From the NCBI RefSeq assembly GCF_034119865.1, contig NZ_CP139421.1:2418001-2482000 (forward strand): a stretch of 64,000 nucleotides of DNA, written 5' to 3'. The notes below the pieces were generated by a model that had not been told where the DNA came from, made no database searches, and saw nothing but the letters and a program-made list of their open reading frames with translations. A program made the translations under genes and the position numbers. Shown here piece after piece: positions 50,945 to 60,102 of this stretch. This DNA comes from Algoriphagus sp. NG3. Its GTDB lineage: Bacteria; Bacteroidota; Bacteroidia; Cytophagales; Cyclobacteriaceae. Position 1 is the stretch's first letter. Each line of letters begins with the position of its first letter.

Positions 50945-51817
50945 ATGAAAAAAATCACCATCACCGGCGTTCCCGAACATTTTAATTTCCCTTGGAGAAA
51001 GGTTGTAGCCGCACAACCCTTCGAAAAAGATGGAATTCTCCTTCAATGGACTGATGAATCCAGAGGTTCGGGTCAGATGAATAAGGCATTGCGCAACGAT
51101 GAGACTGATATAGCGCTCGTCCTGACAGAAAGCTTTCTTCAGGATTTCGAAAATGGGAACCCTGCGAAAATTATTGGATATCATGTAGTATCCCCCTTAA
51201 TCTGGGGCATACATATACATGGGAACAGTTCAATTAACCATCTTTCAGAAATAAAACAACCAAATTTCCTGATCAGTAGAATGGGATCTGGTTCTCACCT
51301 TATGTCTTTTGTCCTGGCAAAAAAAGAGAATTGGAACATAGGGAACATAAATTTCAAGATCATCGGGAATCTTCCAGGTGCCTTGGAATCAATGGATCCC
51401 CAGGTACCGGAACTATTCCTCTGGGAGAAATACACCACTAAGCCATGGGTAGATTCAGGAGAAATGAAGCGGATCGGTGAAGTGCCCAGTCCCTGGCCCT
51501 GTTTTGTAATGGTAGCATCAGACAAAGCCATCGCAGAGTTTGGCGAAACAATTTTCAAGTTGAGAGACTTGGTCTATGAAGAGTCTAACAAGCTACAGCA
51601 TGGTGAGGCCTCTGTAGGAGAAATCTCAGTAAATTATGAGCTAAACGTGCAGGATGTCAGCGAATGGCTTAGCCAGACAGAGTGGGCGACTACGCCAGAG
51701 ATTTCACGGGCTCAGCTTATGCGCTCCATGCACACCATGAAGGAACTGGGAATACTGAAAGAACAACTTCAGCCAGAAAAGTTTTTGTCCTCTGCCCACC
51801 TTTCAATTACAGGCTAG
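50945..51817 (+). CDS. Cytosolic PBP2-fold protein (Ca3427-like)
   Basis: The 290-aa protein resembles type 2 periplasmic-binding proteins of the SsuA/TauA kind: ITGVPEHFNFPWRKVVAAQPF at the N-terminus, ETDIALVLTESFLQDFENGNPAKIIGYHV and ISRMGSGSHLMSFVLAKKENW. It has no signal peptide, so it works inside the cell as a ligand-binding protein and not as an ABC uptake receptor. The GVPEHFNFPW opening fits the Ca3427-like group. The ligand is unknown. Its 3' end overlaps the convergent sensor kinase gene by 15 bp. Confidence 0.78.
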   Translation: MKKITITGVPEHFNFPWRKVVAAQPFEKDGILLQWTDESRGSGQMNKALRNDETDIALVLTESFLQDFENGNPAKIIGYHVVSPLIWGIHIHGNSSINHLSEIKQPNFLISRMGSGSHLMSFVLAKKENWNIGNINFKIIGNLPGALESMDPQVPELFLWEKYTTKPWVDSGEMKRIGEVPSPWPCFVMVASDKAIAEFGETIFKLRDLVYEESNKLQHGEASVGEISVNYELNVQDVSEWLSQTEWATTPEISRAQLMRSMHTMKELGILKEQLQPEKFLSSAHLSITG

Positions 51818-53752
51818 CACAGGAGAGACTTTCAATTTGATAAACACAAGAGTTCCTTCCCCTTTCACACTGTTAATCTGAAAATAGCCACCATTCATCC
51901 TCGTGAATTCCTTACAGATCTGAATGCCTAAGCCTGAACCTTTCTCCGCATTGGTGCCTAATGTGGAGTTGGAAAATATGTAATCCTGGGAGAGCAATGT
52001 TTCGATTTGTTCCTGATCCATACCAATTCCCTGATCCTTTATACATAACACCAGCATATCTTCTTCGCTTCTAATAGATAAGTAGATAGTATCCCCAGGA
52101 TTGGAGAATTTAACTGCATTATTCATAATATTCCGGATCACAATATCTATTAAATCACGGTCGGCAAATACCTGTAGCCCTGAGAGATGGGCGGTAAAAT
52201 CAATCTTTAGGGATTTTTCCTTGAGCTGAGGAGAGATAAGCTTAATATTAGTTGTGACCAATTCGTCCAAGGTAAAATTGACCTTATGTAGTTTGAAACC
52301 TTCCATCTGCGCCATGGACCACTTCAGGGTATTATTTAAGGTAAAAAATACCGTGTCCACATCTACTTTTAGGTGTTCTATCAGTTCATTGAAATCTTCC
52401 TGGTTTAAATGCCCCGAACTTAACAAATCTACAATAGACTTTACCTGACCTATTGGCCCCCTGAGATCATGGCCTAAAATGGAAAACAGTTTGTTTTTGG
52501 TCTGGTTGATTTCCTGCAGCTCCTTTGATTTGATTTCCAAATCCTTATTCTGACCACGGATCTGCTGCTTTTGCAAGATCAGGCTAGCATTGAATTTTTT
52601 GATATTGCTATGGAGGAAATAAAGCCTTATCAATAATCCCAAAATCAAAACAGAGCCTATACCGACCAGTAATAGGATCCATCTGTCCATTGCCAGTCTG
52701 GTAGCCTGGATTTCATTCTGAGCAAGCAACAACTCGTATTCGGATTGCTCCAGATCATCATTGAACATCCCTTGCATCAGCGCCAATCTATCTCTACTAG
52801 ATTTATTGGCGATAGAATCATTGATCTCTACGAACTTAGCTTGGTGGTTAAATGCCAATTCAAAATCCCCTTCTTGACGATAATACTCAGCTAAGTATTT
52901 GTGACATTTGGCAAGCTCATCCAATAAACTGTTGGAGAGGGCTACTTCTATTCCTTTCAGGAGCATCTGTTTTGCCTGTTCAGGTTTTCCGTTCAGTAAA
53001 TAGGTATTTCCCAGCCTGTGGTGCACACTTGCAGCAAATGAGTTTAAATTTTTCCCTTCTGCTTGAAGCAAAGCTATTTCGTAAGTCTTTTCTGCATCTT
53101 CGAATTGTTTTCTTTTGAAATAAATATCTCCCATTACCCGATTAGAAAAGGATAACATATAGGGTGAGCCGCGACGTCTATTTGCTTCAATAGCTTCTGA
53201 AACATAAAACAGGGCAGAATCCAGCTCGTCAAGAAATATATAGTTAAACGCAACGTTATTAAGACTCCTGATCATGGTATACAGGTCATCTTCTTTTTTG
53301 CTAAGGTAATATGCCAGTTTAAACTGCTCTATTGCCAACAAATAATTGTGCTGCTCGTAATAAAGTGCCCCAATACTGTTAAGCACACGTGCGGCCTCCT
53401 TCAGGTTATCATCTTCCATTGAAAGGCTATAGGCAGCCTTGGAGTAATCAAAGGCTTTTTGCCATTGACCTCTACGGTAATAAATCCATCCTATGTTTTC
53501 CTTGGCTATAGCCTCACCAGATTTACTGGAAAGTGTACGCGCAAGTTGCTCTGCTTCTAGCGCATAGTCCAGAGCATTCTGTTGCTCGATTTCACGGAGG
53601 TGGGTAGCCAGTTCATTCAACACAGATAACCTTTCATTTCCTTCCATGACAGGAAGTATAGTTTTAAGGCTATCTATAGTTGTGATCTGTGCCTTTCCTC
53701 CAAATGGAGCCGATAAAATAAAAACTAGAAAAACAATTAATTTCAGATTCAA
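51803..53752 (-). CDS. Sensor histidine kinase with TPR input domain
   Basis: The 649-aa protein has a signal peptide or anchor (MNLKLIVFLVFILSAPFGGKAQ), then 5-7 TPR-like helix pairs (AIAKENIGWIYYRRGQWQKAFDYSKAAYSLS and repeats) in the periplasm. One membrane helix follows (ILLLVGIGSVLILGLLIRLYFL), then a coiled linker, a HisKA domain with H428 in SILGHDLRGPIGQVKSIVDLL and a HATPase domain (IMNNAVKFSNPGDTI, IKDQGIGM, EKGSGLGIQICKEFTRMNGG). No response regulator is adjacent. The input is unknown; this TPR-kinase architecture is common in Cytophagales. Converges on the PBP-like gene. Confidence 0.92.
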   Translation of the reverse strand: MNLKLIVFLVFILSAPFGGKAQITTIDSLKTILPVMEGNERLSVLNELATHLREIEQQNALDYALEAEQLARTLSSKSGEAIAKENIGWIYYRRGQWQKAFDYSKAAYSLSMEDDNLKEAARVLNSIGALYYEQHNYLLAIEQFKLAYYLSKKEDDLYTMIRSLNNVAFNYIFLDELDSALFYVSEAIEANRRRGSPYMLSFSNRVMGDIYFKRKQFEDAEKTYEIALLQAEGKNLNSFAASVHHRLGNTYLLNGKPEQAKQMLLKGIEVALSNSLLDELAKCHKYLAEYYRQEGDFELAFNHQAKFVEINDSIANKSSRDRLALMQGMFNDDLEQSEYELLLAQNEIQATRLAMDRWILLLVGIGSVLILGLLIRLYFLHSNIKKFNASLILQKQQIRGQNKDLEIKSKELQEINQTKNKLFSILGHDLRGPIGQVKSIVDLLSSGHLNQEDFNELIEHLKVDVDTVFFTLNNTLKWSMAQMEGFKLHKVNFTLDELVTTNIKLISPQLKEKSLKIDFTAHLSGLQVFADRDLIDIVIRNIMNNAVKFSNPGDTIYLSIRSEEDMLVLCIKDQGIGMDQEQIETLLSQDYIFSNSTLGTNAEKGSGLGIQICKEFTRMNGGYFQINSVKGEGTLVFIKLKVSPVLACN

Positions 53753-53831
53753 GCGGCATACAGTAAGTAAGGGTGGTAAAAATAACTAAAATCAGTCAAA
53801 ATCAACACATTAACTTTAATACCGTCGTAAT

Positions 53832-54617
53832 CTATCGTTTAAATTCTTCCCAGTTCCAATCTTTGTTTATCTGGTTAATGGCATGATGCGCTGTCAAATC
53901 ATACTGGCAGGGAACTATGGACACATAATTGTTGGCGATAGCCCACTCATCATTATCCTCTCCTTTATCAAAATTGACAAAGTTACCGGCAAGCCAGAAA
54001 TACTTTCTGCCGTTAGGATCCCTTCTCTCATCAAATTCCTCTTGCCATTTAGCCTCGGCCTGTCGGCAGACCTTCACTCCCTTTATCTGTTCATTTTGTT
54101 TGGGAGGGAAATTCACATTGAGTGCCACTCCTTTAGGCATACCATTGTCCAGTACCTGTCGGGTGATTTTTTCCACCCATTCTTCTACGTGGGAAAAATC
54201 TGCTTTTGAAGAATAATCGCATAGGCTGAATCCTATGGAAGGGTAGCCCTCCAAAGCACCTTCAATAGCCGCGGACATAGTCCCGGAATAGAGTACGGAA
54301 ATAGAAGTGTTTGACCCATGGTTGATCCCACTTACGATCAAGTCAGGACTTCTATCCTTCATTACATAATGCTTGGCCAGTTTCACACAGTCCGCAGGGG
54401 TACCGCTGGACTTATAGGCTTTGACGTCTTCAAAAATATATTCCTCCTCCAATCTGAGTGTTTCGCCAATCGTGATCGCATGCCCCATACCAGACTGTGG
54501 GCTATCGGGAGCCACCACGACTACATCCCCAAGTTTCTTCATTACAGACACGAGTACTCTTATCCCTATGGACGTGATCCCGTCATCATTGGAGACGAGA
54601 ATTAATGGTTTCGACAT
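53832..54617 (-). CDS. surE: 5'/3'-nucleotidase SurE
   Basis: The 261-aa acid phosphatase family enzyme removes phosphate from nucleoside monophosphates and is linked to stationary-phase survival. LVSNDDGITSIGIRVLVSVM carries the metal-binding Asp pair, SSGTPADCVKL and VSGINHGSNTSISVLYSGTMSAAIEGAL follow, and the expected C-terminal NVNFPP stretch is present. It begins immediately after the TAA of the upstream gene (TAAATG), so translation is coupled to that gene. It is cytosolic, without signal peptide. Confidence 0.96.
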   Translation of the reverse strand: MSKPLILVSNDDGITSIGIRVLVSVMKKLGDVVVVAPDSPQSGMGHAITIGETLRLEEEYIFEDVKAYKSSGTPADCVKLAKHYVMKDRSPDLIVSGINHGSNTSISVLYSGTMSAAIEGALEGYPSIGFSLCDYSSKADFSHVEEWVEKITRQVLDNGMPKGVALNVNFPPKQNEQIKGVKVCRQAEAKWQEEFDERRDPNGRKYFWLAGNFVNFDKGEDNDEWAIANNYVSIVPCQYDLTAHHAINQINKDWNWEEFKR

Positions 54618-55277
54618 TTAGTTTTTATTCAGTTCGTTGTAATAAGCGGTGATCCTAAGAAGATCCCCCCTCTTATCATAATCTAAGCGATTTTTCCGCA
54701 TAAAAAGTGAGATTTCATCGTCATGACCAGGAAGCATGTCAAACAAGTCTTTCTTTTTCATGCTGTATTGTTCTATTCTACCGTCTTTCAAAAAGTAGAA
54801 CTTGAATGCTAATCTCTGTCCCATCATTGCGGGTGGGCCATAAAAGGGGTTCATCCCATATCCCCCCATCATTCCATACCCTCCCATTCCCCGTGAGTCA
54901 GTCGCTACATATTCTCTGCATAAAAGAGCGAGGTCATCTCCTTCGGTGAGTACTTCAAAAAAGATTGGCGTAGCATAGTCACTTCCTTGGGCATATGGTA
55001 AGCTGAAGAATTTTCTAACCCCACCATATATCTCATCAAAAAACTCAAAGTAAGTCACATTGGTTGAGGTAAACGTATTTACGGTCTGATCCTGCAGCTG
55101 AACTACATTAGCCTCCAGGTCATATTTGATCTGTCCACCATATGCCTGGCCATCGGTAGTATAAATGTTGCCTTTATGCCACATCTGAGAGGGAAATTGG
55201 TTTTGTCCAAAACCTGAAGCTACTCCCAGCAACAGCATACAAAGGGATAAGATTATTTTATTCGCGGTTTGCATCAT
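54618..55277 (-). CDS. Exported protein with a Gly/Met/Tyr-rich insert
   Basis: The 219-aa product starts with a signal peptide (MMQTANKIILSLCMLLLGVASGFGQ). A beta-rich region follows (GNIYTTDGQAYGGQIKYDL), then an unusual low-complexity stretch GGYGMMGGYGMNPFYGPPAMMG near residues 133-155, and a helical, charged end. I do not know the family. The stop overlaps nothing but touches the surE ATG (TAAATG), so the two genes are coupled. It may be surface- or periplasm-located and act in the same stress response as SurE (inference from coupling only). Confidence 0.78.
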   Translation of the reverse strand: MMQTANKIILSLCMLLLGVASGFGQNQFPSQMWHKGNIYTTDGQAYGGQIKYDLEANVVQLQDQTVNTFTSTNVTYFEFFDEIYGGVRKFFSLPYAQGSDYATPIFFEVLTEGDDLALLCREYVATDSRGMGGYGMMGGYGMNPFYGPPAMMGQRLAFKFYFLKDGRIEQYSMKKKDLFDMLPGHDDEISLFMRKNRLDYDKRGDLLRITAYYNELNKN

Positions 55278-55355
55278 GACTGTATTTACGAAATAATGGA
55301 TTTCGGGTTGAAATCATCTGCAATTATTAATAAATATCAAGGTAGCGAGTATGGG

Positions 55356-56567
55356 TTATTTTAGGATATTATGTCCCATTTTATCACGCTTAGTCTGTAA
55401 ATATTTTTCATTGTGCGCATTAGGGGCTATTTCTATCGGAATCTGTTCTACTATTTCAAGCCCATAGCCCAGCAAGCCTACCCTCTTTTGAGGATTATTG
55501 GATATCAGACGCAGCTTTCTCACTTCCAGGTCTCTCAAAATCTGGGCACCTACCCCATAGTCTCTACTATCGGAGGGTAATCCCAAGGCAAGATTTGCCT
55601 GAACGGTATCCATACCTTCTTCCTGTAGCTTATAAGCTTTTAGCTTATTGATCAATCCAATACCTCTACCTTCTTGGTTCATGTACAGTATCACCCCTTT
55701 TCCTTCCTTTTGAACCATCTGCATGGCTCCATGTAGCTGAGGGCCGCAGTCACATCTACATGAGCCAAAGATATCTCCTGTCATACAAGAGGAGTGTACT
55801 CTTACCATTACCGGTTCATCTTTATCCCATTTGCCCTTGATCAAAGCCAAATGGAGTTCCTGGGTATTGGTTTGCCTGAAAGCAATCAGTTCAAAATCCC
55901 CAAAATCCGTAGGGAGATCCACTCCGATTTCACGCTGGATAAGTGACTCATGCTTCAATCGGTATGCAATCAGATCCTTGATGGAGATCAACTTAAGATT
56001 GAATTTCTTGGCAACTTCCACCAAGTCAGGAAGGCGGGCCATAGTCCCATCTTCATTCATGATCTCCACCAGTACTCCGGCAGGGGAATAGCCGGATAGG
56101 CGGGCCAGGTCTATAGCCGCCTCTGTATGTCCGGCTCTTCTCAAGACCCCTCCTCTTTTGGCTTTGAGTGGAAAAATATGGCCTGGTTTGCCCAGTTCAT
56201 TGGGATCTATGGAATCATCAACCAAGGCTTTTATTGTCTTAGCCCGGTCTGAGGCAGAAATCCCCGTGGTACATCCATGACCTATCAAATCTACAGATAC
56301 AGTAAAGGGAGTTTCAAAAGCCGCCGTATTATTCCCTACCATCAGCTCAAGACCAAGTTTTTCGCATCTGTCCTCTATCAAAGGGGCGCAGATCAAACCG
56401 CGTCCATGGGTAGCCATGAAATTAATGATCTCAGGTGTCACGGTCTCTGCCGCACATACGAAGTCACCTTCATTTTCTCTATCCTCATCATCTACGACGA
56501 TGATTACCTCTCCATTTTTGATTGCTTCAATAGCATCTTCAATTGGATCAAGAATATATTTTTCCAC
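55356..56567 (-). CDS. ribBA: Bifunctional DHBP synthase/GTP cyclohydrolase II
   Basis: I place the start at the GTG at 56567 (403 aa). The longer frame to 56618 starts with TTG upstream of the promoter box TAAATTTG at 56607-56600. The N-terminal half is DHBP synthase ([36 protein letters not shown]), and the C-terminal half is GTP cyclohydrolase II with zinc ligands in [15 protein letters not shown] and [10 protein letters not shown]. It makes two riboflavin precursors from ribulose 5-phosphate and GTP. No other rib gene is nearby and no FMN riboswitch was seen. Confidence 0.95.
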   Translation of the reverse strand: MEKYILDPIEDAIEAIKNGEVIIVVDDEDRENEGDFVCAAETVTPEIINFMATHGRGLICAPLIEDRCEKLGLELMVGNNTAAFETPFTVSVDLIGHGCTTGISASDRAKTIKALVDDSIDPNELGKPGHIFPLKAKRGGVLRRAGHTEAAIDLARLSGYSPAGVLVEIMNEDGTMARLPDLVEVAKKFNLKLISIKDLIAYRLKHESLIQREIGVDLPTDFGDFELIAFRQTNTQELHLALIKGKWDKDEPVMVRVHSSCMTGDIFGSCRCDCGPQLHGAMQMVQKEGKGVILYMNQEGRGIGLINKLKAYKLQEEGMDTVQANLALGLPSDSRDYGVGAQILRDLEVRKLRLISNNPQKRVGLLGYGLEIVEQIPIEIAPNAHNEKYLQTKRDKMGHNILK

Positions 56568-56599
56568 GAAATTTGTGTTTGGATTAGTATTTAGAAAGG

Positions 56600-56607
56600 C
56601 AAATTTA
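56600..56607 (-). promoter_or_regulatory. -7 box (TAAATTTG) of ribBA
   Basis: A perfect TAnnTTTG on the minus strand lies 33 bp before the GTG at 56567. It places transcription start inside the longer reading frame, so the TTG at 56618 is not the true start. Confidence 0.5.
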
Positions 56608-56653
56608 CACGCTTTCAAATCTTAAACAGGTTACAGCCAAATAAAGTTTGGTT

Positions 56654-58591
56654 TTAACCGATGACAATCCCCAACTCCTTATCTATTTCCAGTTGCACTT
56701 TCTTAAGTTCAAAATAGATGACCTGAAACTCATGGACCTGCTCGTCACCAAGCTGCTCAGCTTCAGCATTTTTGATTTTATCCTTTGCCTCTTCCATTAG
56801 CTTTTGCACCATTTTCCGTTTTAGTCGCAAAATGGATTTAAATCCGGTCACGGTGAGATCATCTGATTCAGTGTTGATGATAATCTGGTGTGTGTCCGTC
56901 CAATGACGGGACACCTCATGTCTTACGGTGACTAGATCTATCACTTCTTTCTGAACTTCCTGATCCCCCAACCCTATAAAATATTCCGCTGTAGGGATTT
57001 CGCCCTGCAACAAATTAGAGCGATAAAGAGCTAGGATACGGTTATAAATAGGCGTGGTAAACTCCAAATCCTCTGTTTCAGATAGCAAGTACTGGCAAAG
57101 GTGCAATTCTTCATCACTCAGTTTCTGCCAGCCGTAATTCACCAAAATCCTGACCATCTCCCGCTCCTGGATCTTCAGAATTTCTGAAAAAGAGGTAGCT
57201 GTTTCCTCAGGAATAAGCTCATCCATTGCCTGCTCAGCAAAGAGATCATCTTGCTGCCTGGAAGAATGCTCCTTCTGACCTTTCAGCAAAATCTTATTCA
57301 GCTCGGCATGGATGACATCCTCTTCTATGCTCAGCAATCCCGAGGCTTCCTTGGCATATACAGAGCGTATGATGGGATCCGGTATCTTCCCTATACTCTG
57401 TACGACCTCCCGTATTACCTCTGCTTTCCTGATTGGGTTTTTCGCAAATTCCTCTTTGTATAGGCTGATCTTAAAACCTATGAAATCCCGGCTATTATTC
57501 TCCAGGTAATCCTGAAAAGCCTGTGAGCCTACTTTCCTGGAGTAGCTATCGGGATCTTCTCCATCTGGAAAGACCACCGCCTTCACATTCAGCCCACCTT
57601 CCAGCAATAAATCAATACCCCTCAGTGAGGCTTTGATCCCTGCGGCATCTCCGTCATAAAGCACAGTTACCTGATCAGTGAATCGCTTGATAAGTTTGAT
57701 CTGTCCATCAGTGAGAGAGGTACCAGAGGAAGCCACCACATTTTCGATACCGGAGAGATGCAGGCTCACCACATCAGTATAGCCTTCTACCAGATAGCAA
57801 TTATCTTTTTCCCGAATGGCTTTCTTCGCCTGGTACATCCCGTAGAGCACATCACTTTTGTGATAGACCGGTGTCTCAGGGGAGTTGATGTACTTTGGCT
57901 GGTTTTTCTCTTTGGTAAGTATTCTGGCTCCAAAACCAAGCGGCTTTCCGCCAATATTGTGAATAGTGAATATCACCCGGTTTCGGAACCGGTCATACAC
58001 GCGCGATGCATCGCCTTCCTTTTGCAGGATGAGGCCAGCTTTCAGTAAAATTTCCTCCTTAAAACCTGCTTCCTTTCCCTCTCTCAACAGATTGTCCCAT
58101 CCATCCAGCGCATACCCAAGGTCAAATTTCTTAATGATCTCAGGGGTAAACCCCCGTTCTTTGAAGTAACTCAACCCTATGGATTTCCCTTCCTGAGATT
58201 GCAGGTTCTTTACAAAAAAGTCTCGGGCAAAACCCAATGCGATCAACAAACTCTCCCGCTCATTCTGTGCCTCATTCTGCTCCGGAGTACGTGATACATC
58301 CTCTTCTACTTCAATCCCGTACCTGCCTGCTATATGCCTGACAGCCTCTTGGAAGCCAATGCCCTCTATATCCATCACAAACTGTATGGGATCACCGGCC
58401 TTGCCGCAGCCAAAACACTTATAGATCTGTTTTGCAGGAGAAATAGAAAAAGAGGGGGTTTTTTCACCATGGAACGGGCAGTTGGCCCAGAGATTTTGCC
58501 CTTTCTTTTTCATGGGCAAATAATCACCGATCACCTCTTCGATGTCCATGCGTTCTTTGACCTTGTCCGTAGTAAGTTTGCTGATGCCCAT
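56654..58591 (-). CDS. dnaG: DNA primase
   Basis: The 645-aa replication primase makes RNA primers for the lagging strand and interacts with DnaB. The N-terminal CHC2 zinc ribbon has Cys38, His41, Cys59 and Cys62 (NCPFHGEKTPSFSISP, YKCFGCGKAGD). The RNA polymerase domain and the Toprim motif with VEGYTDVVSLHLSGIENVVASSGTSLT and LYDGDAAGIKAS follow. The C-terminal helicase-binding region is long and helical. The gene is divergent from mrp with only about 150 bp between the two starts. Confidence 0.97.
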   Translation of the reverse strand: MGISKLTTDKVKERMDIEEVIGDYLPMKKKGQNLWANCPFHGEKTPSFSISPAKQIYKCFGCGKAGDPIQFVMDIEGIGFQEAVRHIAGRYGIEVEEDVSRTPEQNEAQNERESLLIALGFARDFFVKNLQSQEGKSIGLSYFKERGFTPEIIKKFDLGYALDGWDNLLREGKEAGFKEEILLKAGLILQKEGDASRVYDRFRNRVIFTIHNIGGKPLGFGARILTKEKNQPKYINSPETPVYHKSDVLYGMYQAKKAIREKDNCYLVEGYTDVVSLHLSGIENVVASSGTSLTDGQIKLIKRFTDQVTVLYDGDAAGIKASLRGIDLLLEGGLNVKAVVFPDGEDPDSYSRKVGSQAFQDYLENNSRDFIGFKISLYKEEFAKNPIRKAEVIREVVQSIGKIPDPIIRSVYAKEASGLLSIEEDVIHAELNKILLKGQKEHSSRQQDDLFAEQAMDELIPEETATSFSEILKIQEREMVRILVNYGWQKLSDEELHLCQYLLSETEDLEFTTPIYNRILALYRSNLLQGEIPTAEYFIGLGDQEVQKEVIDLVTVRHEVSRHWTDTHQIIINTESDDLTVTGFKSILRLKRKMVQKLMEEAKDKIKNAEAEQLGDEQVHEFQVIYFELKKVQLEIDKELGIVIG

Positions 58592-58743
58592 AGGAAAATG
58601 AATGGAACAAAGGTAATCGCTGAAACTGTAAAATGAGAACTTTCTGGTGATTCTGCCAGTTCACAAGTACAAGACATTTCACTTCGTTCTTTATTTAGAA
58701 GGCATTATGCTCTAAATTGCGCACAAATTACAACGTTTACCTC

Positions 58744-59838
58744 ATGCAGTTAACTAAGGACATCCTCCTGAAAACACTTTCCCGGGTACAAGACCCCGAT
58801 CTAAAGAAAGATCTGGTCACTCTGGGAATGATACAAAAAATCGAAATCAACGGAAATAAAGTAAGTTTCAACGTAGTCTTGACTACTCCTGCCTGTCCTC
58901 TCAAAGAGGTGATTAAAAACAATTGCCTGGAAGTTCTGGAAGAAGACTTTGGGAGCAAATACGAGTGGGATCTATTCATGACATCCAATGTCACTACTAT
59001 CCGGGACATGGCTCCCGTTTTGCCTCAGGTAAAAAACATCATTGCCATAGCATCCGGCAAAGGCGGTGTGGGCAAGTCCACTACAGCGGTAAACCTTGCC
59101 GTATCCCTGGCCAAAACAGGTGCAAAAGTGGGGCTGATAGATGCTGATATTTCAGGCCCTTCTATCCCTACCATGTTCAATGTGGAAGCTGAGCAGCCTA
59201 CAGTGAAAAAAGTGGGGGAAAAGAATGTGATCATTCCCATAGAGCAATATGGGGTAAAATTGATGTCAATAGGTTTTCTCACCCCTGTGGACAGTGCTGT
59301 GGTTTGGAGAGGGCCCATGGCAAGTTCAGCGCTGAAGCAGTTTATTTCTGACGTAGAATGGGGAGAGCTGGATTATTTGTTGATAGACTTGCCTCCGGGG
59401 ACATCCGACATCCATCTTACCATGGTACAGACGGTTCCGGTAACAGGTGCGGTGATCGTGACCACTCCTCAGAAGGTAGCCCTAGCTGATGCCAATAAAG
59501 GGTTATCCATGTTCAGACAGCCCCAAATTAACGTGCCTATTTTAGGTGTTATTGAAAATATGGCTTATTTTACACCCGAAGAACTACCTGAAAACAAGTA
59601 TTATCTATTCGGCAAGGAAGGTGGGAAAAGATTGGCGGCAAAACACGATGTGCCTTTTCTGGGAGAGATCCCTATCGTGCAGAGTATAAGGGAAAGCGGG
59701 GATTCCGGCTACCCTGCTGTATTGAAAAACGGAATCACCCAAGAGTCTTATATGAATCTTGCAGAAGCAATCGCCAGACAAATTGCCATTAGAAACGCCT
59801 CACAGAACAAAACCGAAGTGGTGGAAATTAAAGCTTAA
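58744..59838 (+). CDS. mrp: Iron-sulfur carrier ATPase Mrp/ApbC
   Basis: I start it at the ATG at 58744 (364 aa). An N-terminal MIP18/DUF59-like domain (LLKTLSRVQDPDLKKDLVTLGMIQKIEI) precedes the Mrp/NBP35 P-loop ATPase with the deviant Walker A GKGGVGKSTTAVNLA, the GLIDADISGPSIPTMF and DLPPGTSDIHLTM motifs, and a C-terminal CxxC region reduced or absent. It probably carries [4Fe-4S] clusters to target enzymes. It lies 4 bp before a NifU-like gene, with which it forms an Fe-S assembly unit. Confidence 0.95.
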   Translation: MQLTKDILLKTLSRVQDPDLKKDLVTLGMIQKIEINGNKVSFNVVLTTPACPLKEVIKNNCLEVLEEDFGSKYEWDLFMTSNVTTIRDMAPVLPQVKNIIAIASGKGGVGKSTTAVNLAVSLAKTGAKVGLIDADISGPSIPTMFNVEAEQPTVKKVGEKNVIIPIEQYGVKLMSIGFLTPVDSAVVWRGPMASSALKQFISDVEWGELDYLLIDLPPGTSDIHLTMVQTVPVTGAVIVTTPQKVALADANKGLSMFRQPQINVPILGVIENMAYFTPEELPENKYYLFGKEGGKRLAAKHDVPFLGEIPIVQSIRESGDSGYPAVLKNGITQESYMNLAEAIARQIAIRNASQNKTEVVEIKA

Positions 59839-59842
59839 CATT

Positions 59843-60091
59843 ATGCAACCAGAACTGAGAGAACAAATAGAATTTGCTTTGGATACAATCCGACCTTATC
59901 TGGAAGCAGATGGAGGAAATGTAAGGATAGTAGAACTTACTGATGACATGGTGTTAAGATTGGAATTATTGGGATCCTGTGGTTCATGCCCTATGTCCAC
60001 CATGACACTTAAAGCCGGTGTAGAAGAAGCTATCAAACGAGCCATACCAGAAATCATAAGAGTAGAAGCCGTTAATCTAACTGTAGCCTAA
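59843..60091 (+). CDS. NifU C-terminal domain protein (Nfu)
   Basis: The 82-aa Nfu-type scaffold has the conserved pair CGSCP with PYLEADGGNVRIVEL and MTLKAGVEEAIKRAIPEI. Two Cys in CGSC form the cluster-binding site of the dimer. It serves as Fe-S cluster carrier. The start at 59843 follows the mrp stop by 4 bp, so it is translated with mrp. The longer frame at 59759 overlaps mrp and is rejected. Confidence 0.95.
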   Translation: MQPELREQIEFALDTIRPYLEADGGNVRIVELTDDMVLRLELLGSCGSCPMSTMTLKAGVEEAIKRAIPEIIRVEAVNLTVA

Positions 60092-60102
60092 TCTAGATCT
60101 TA

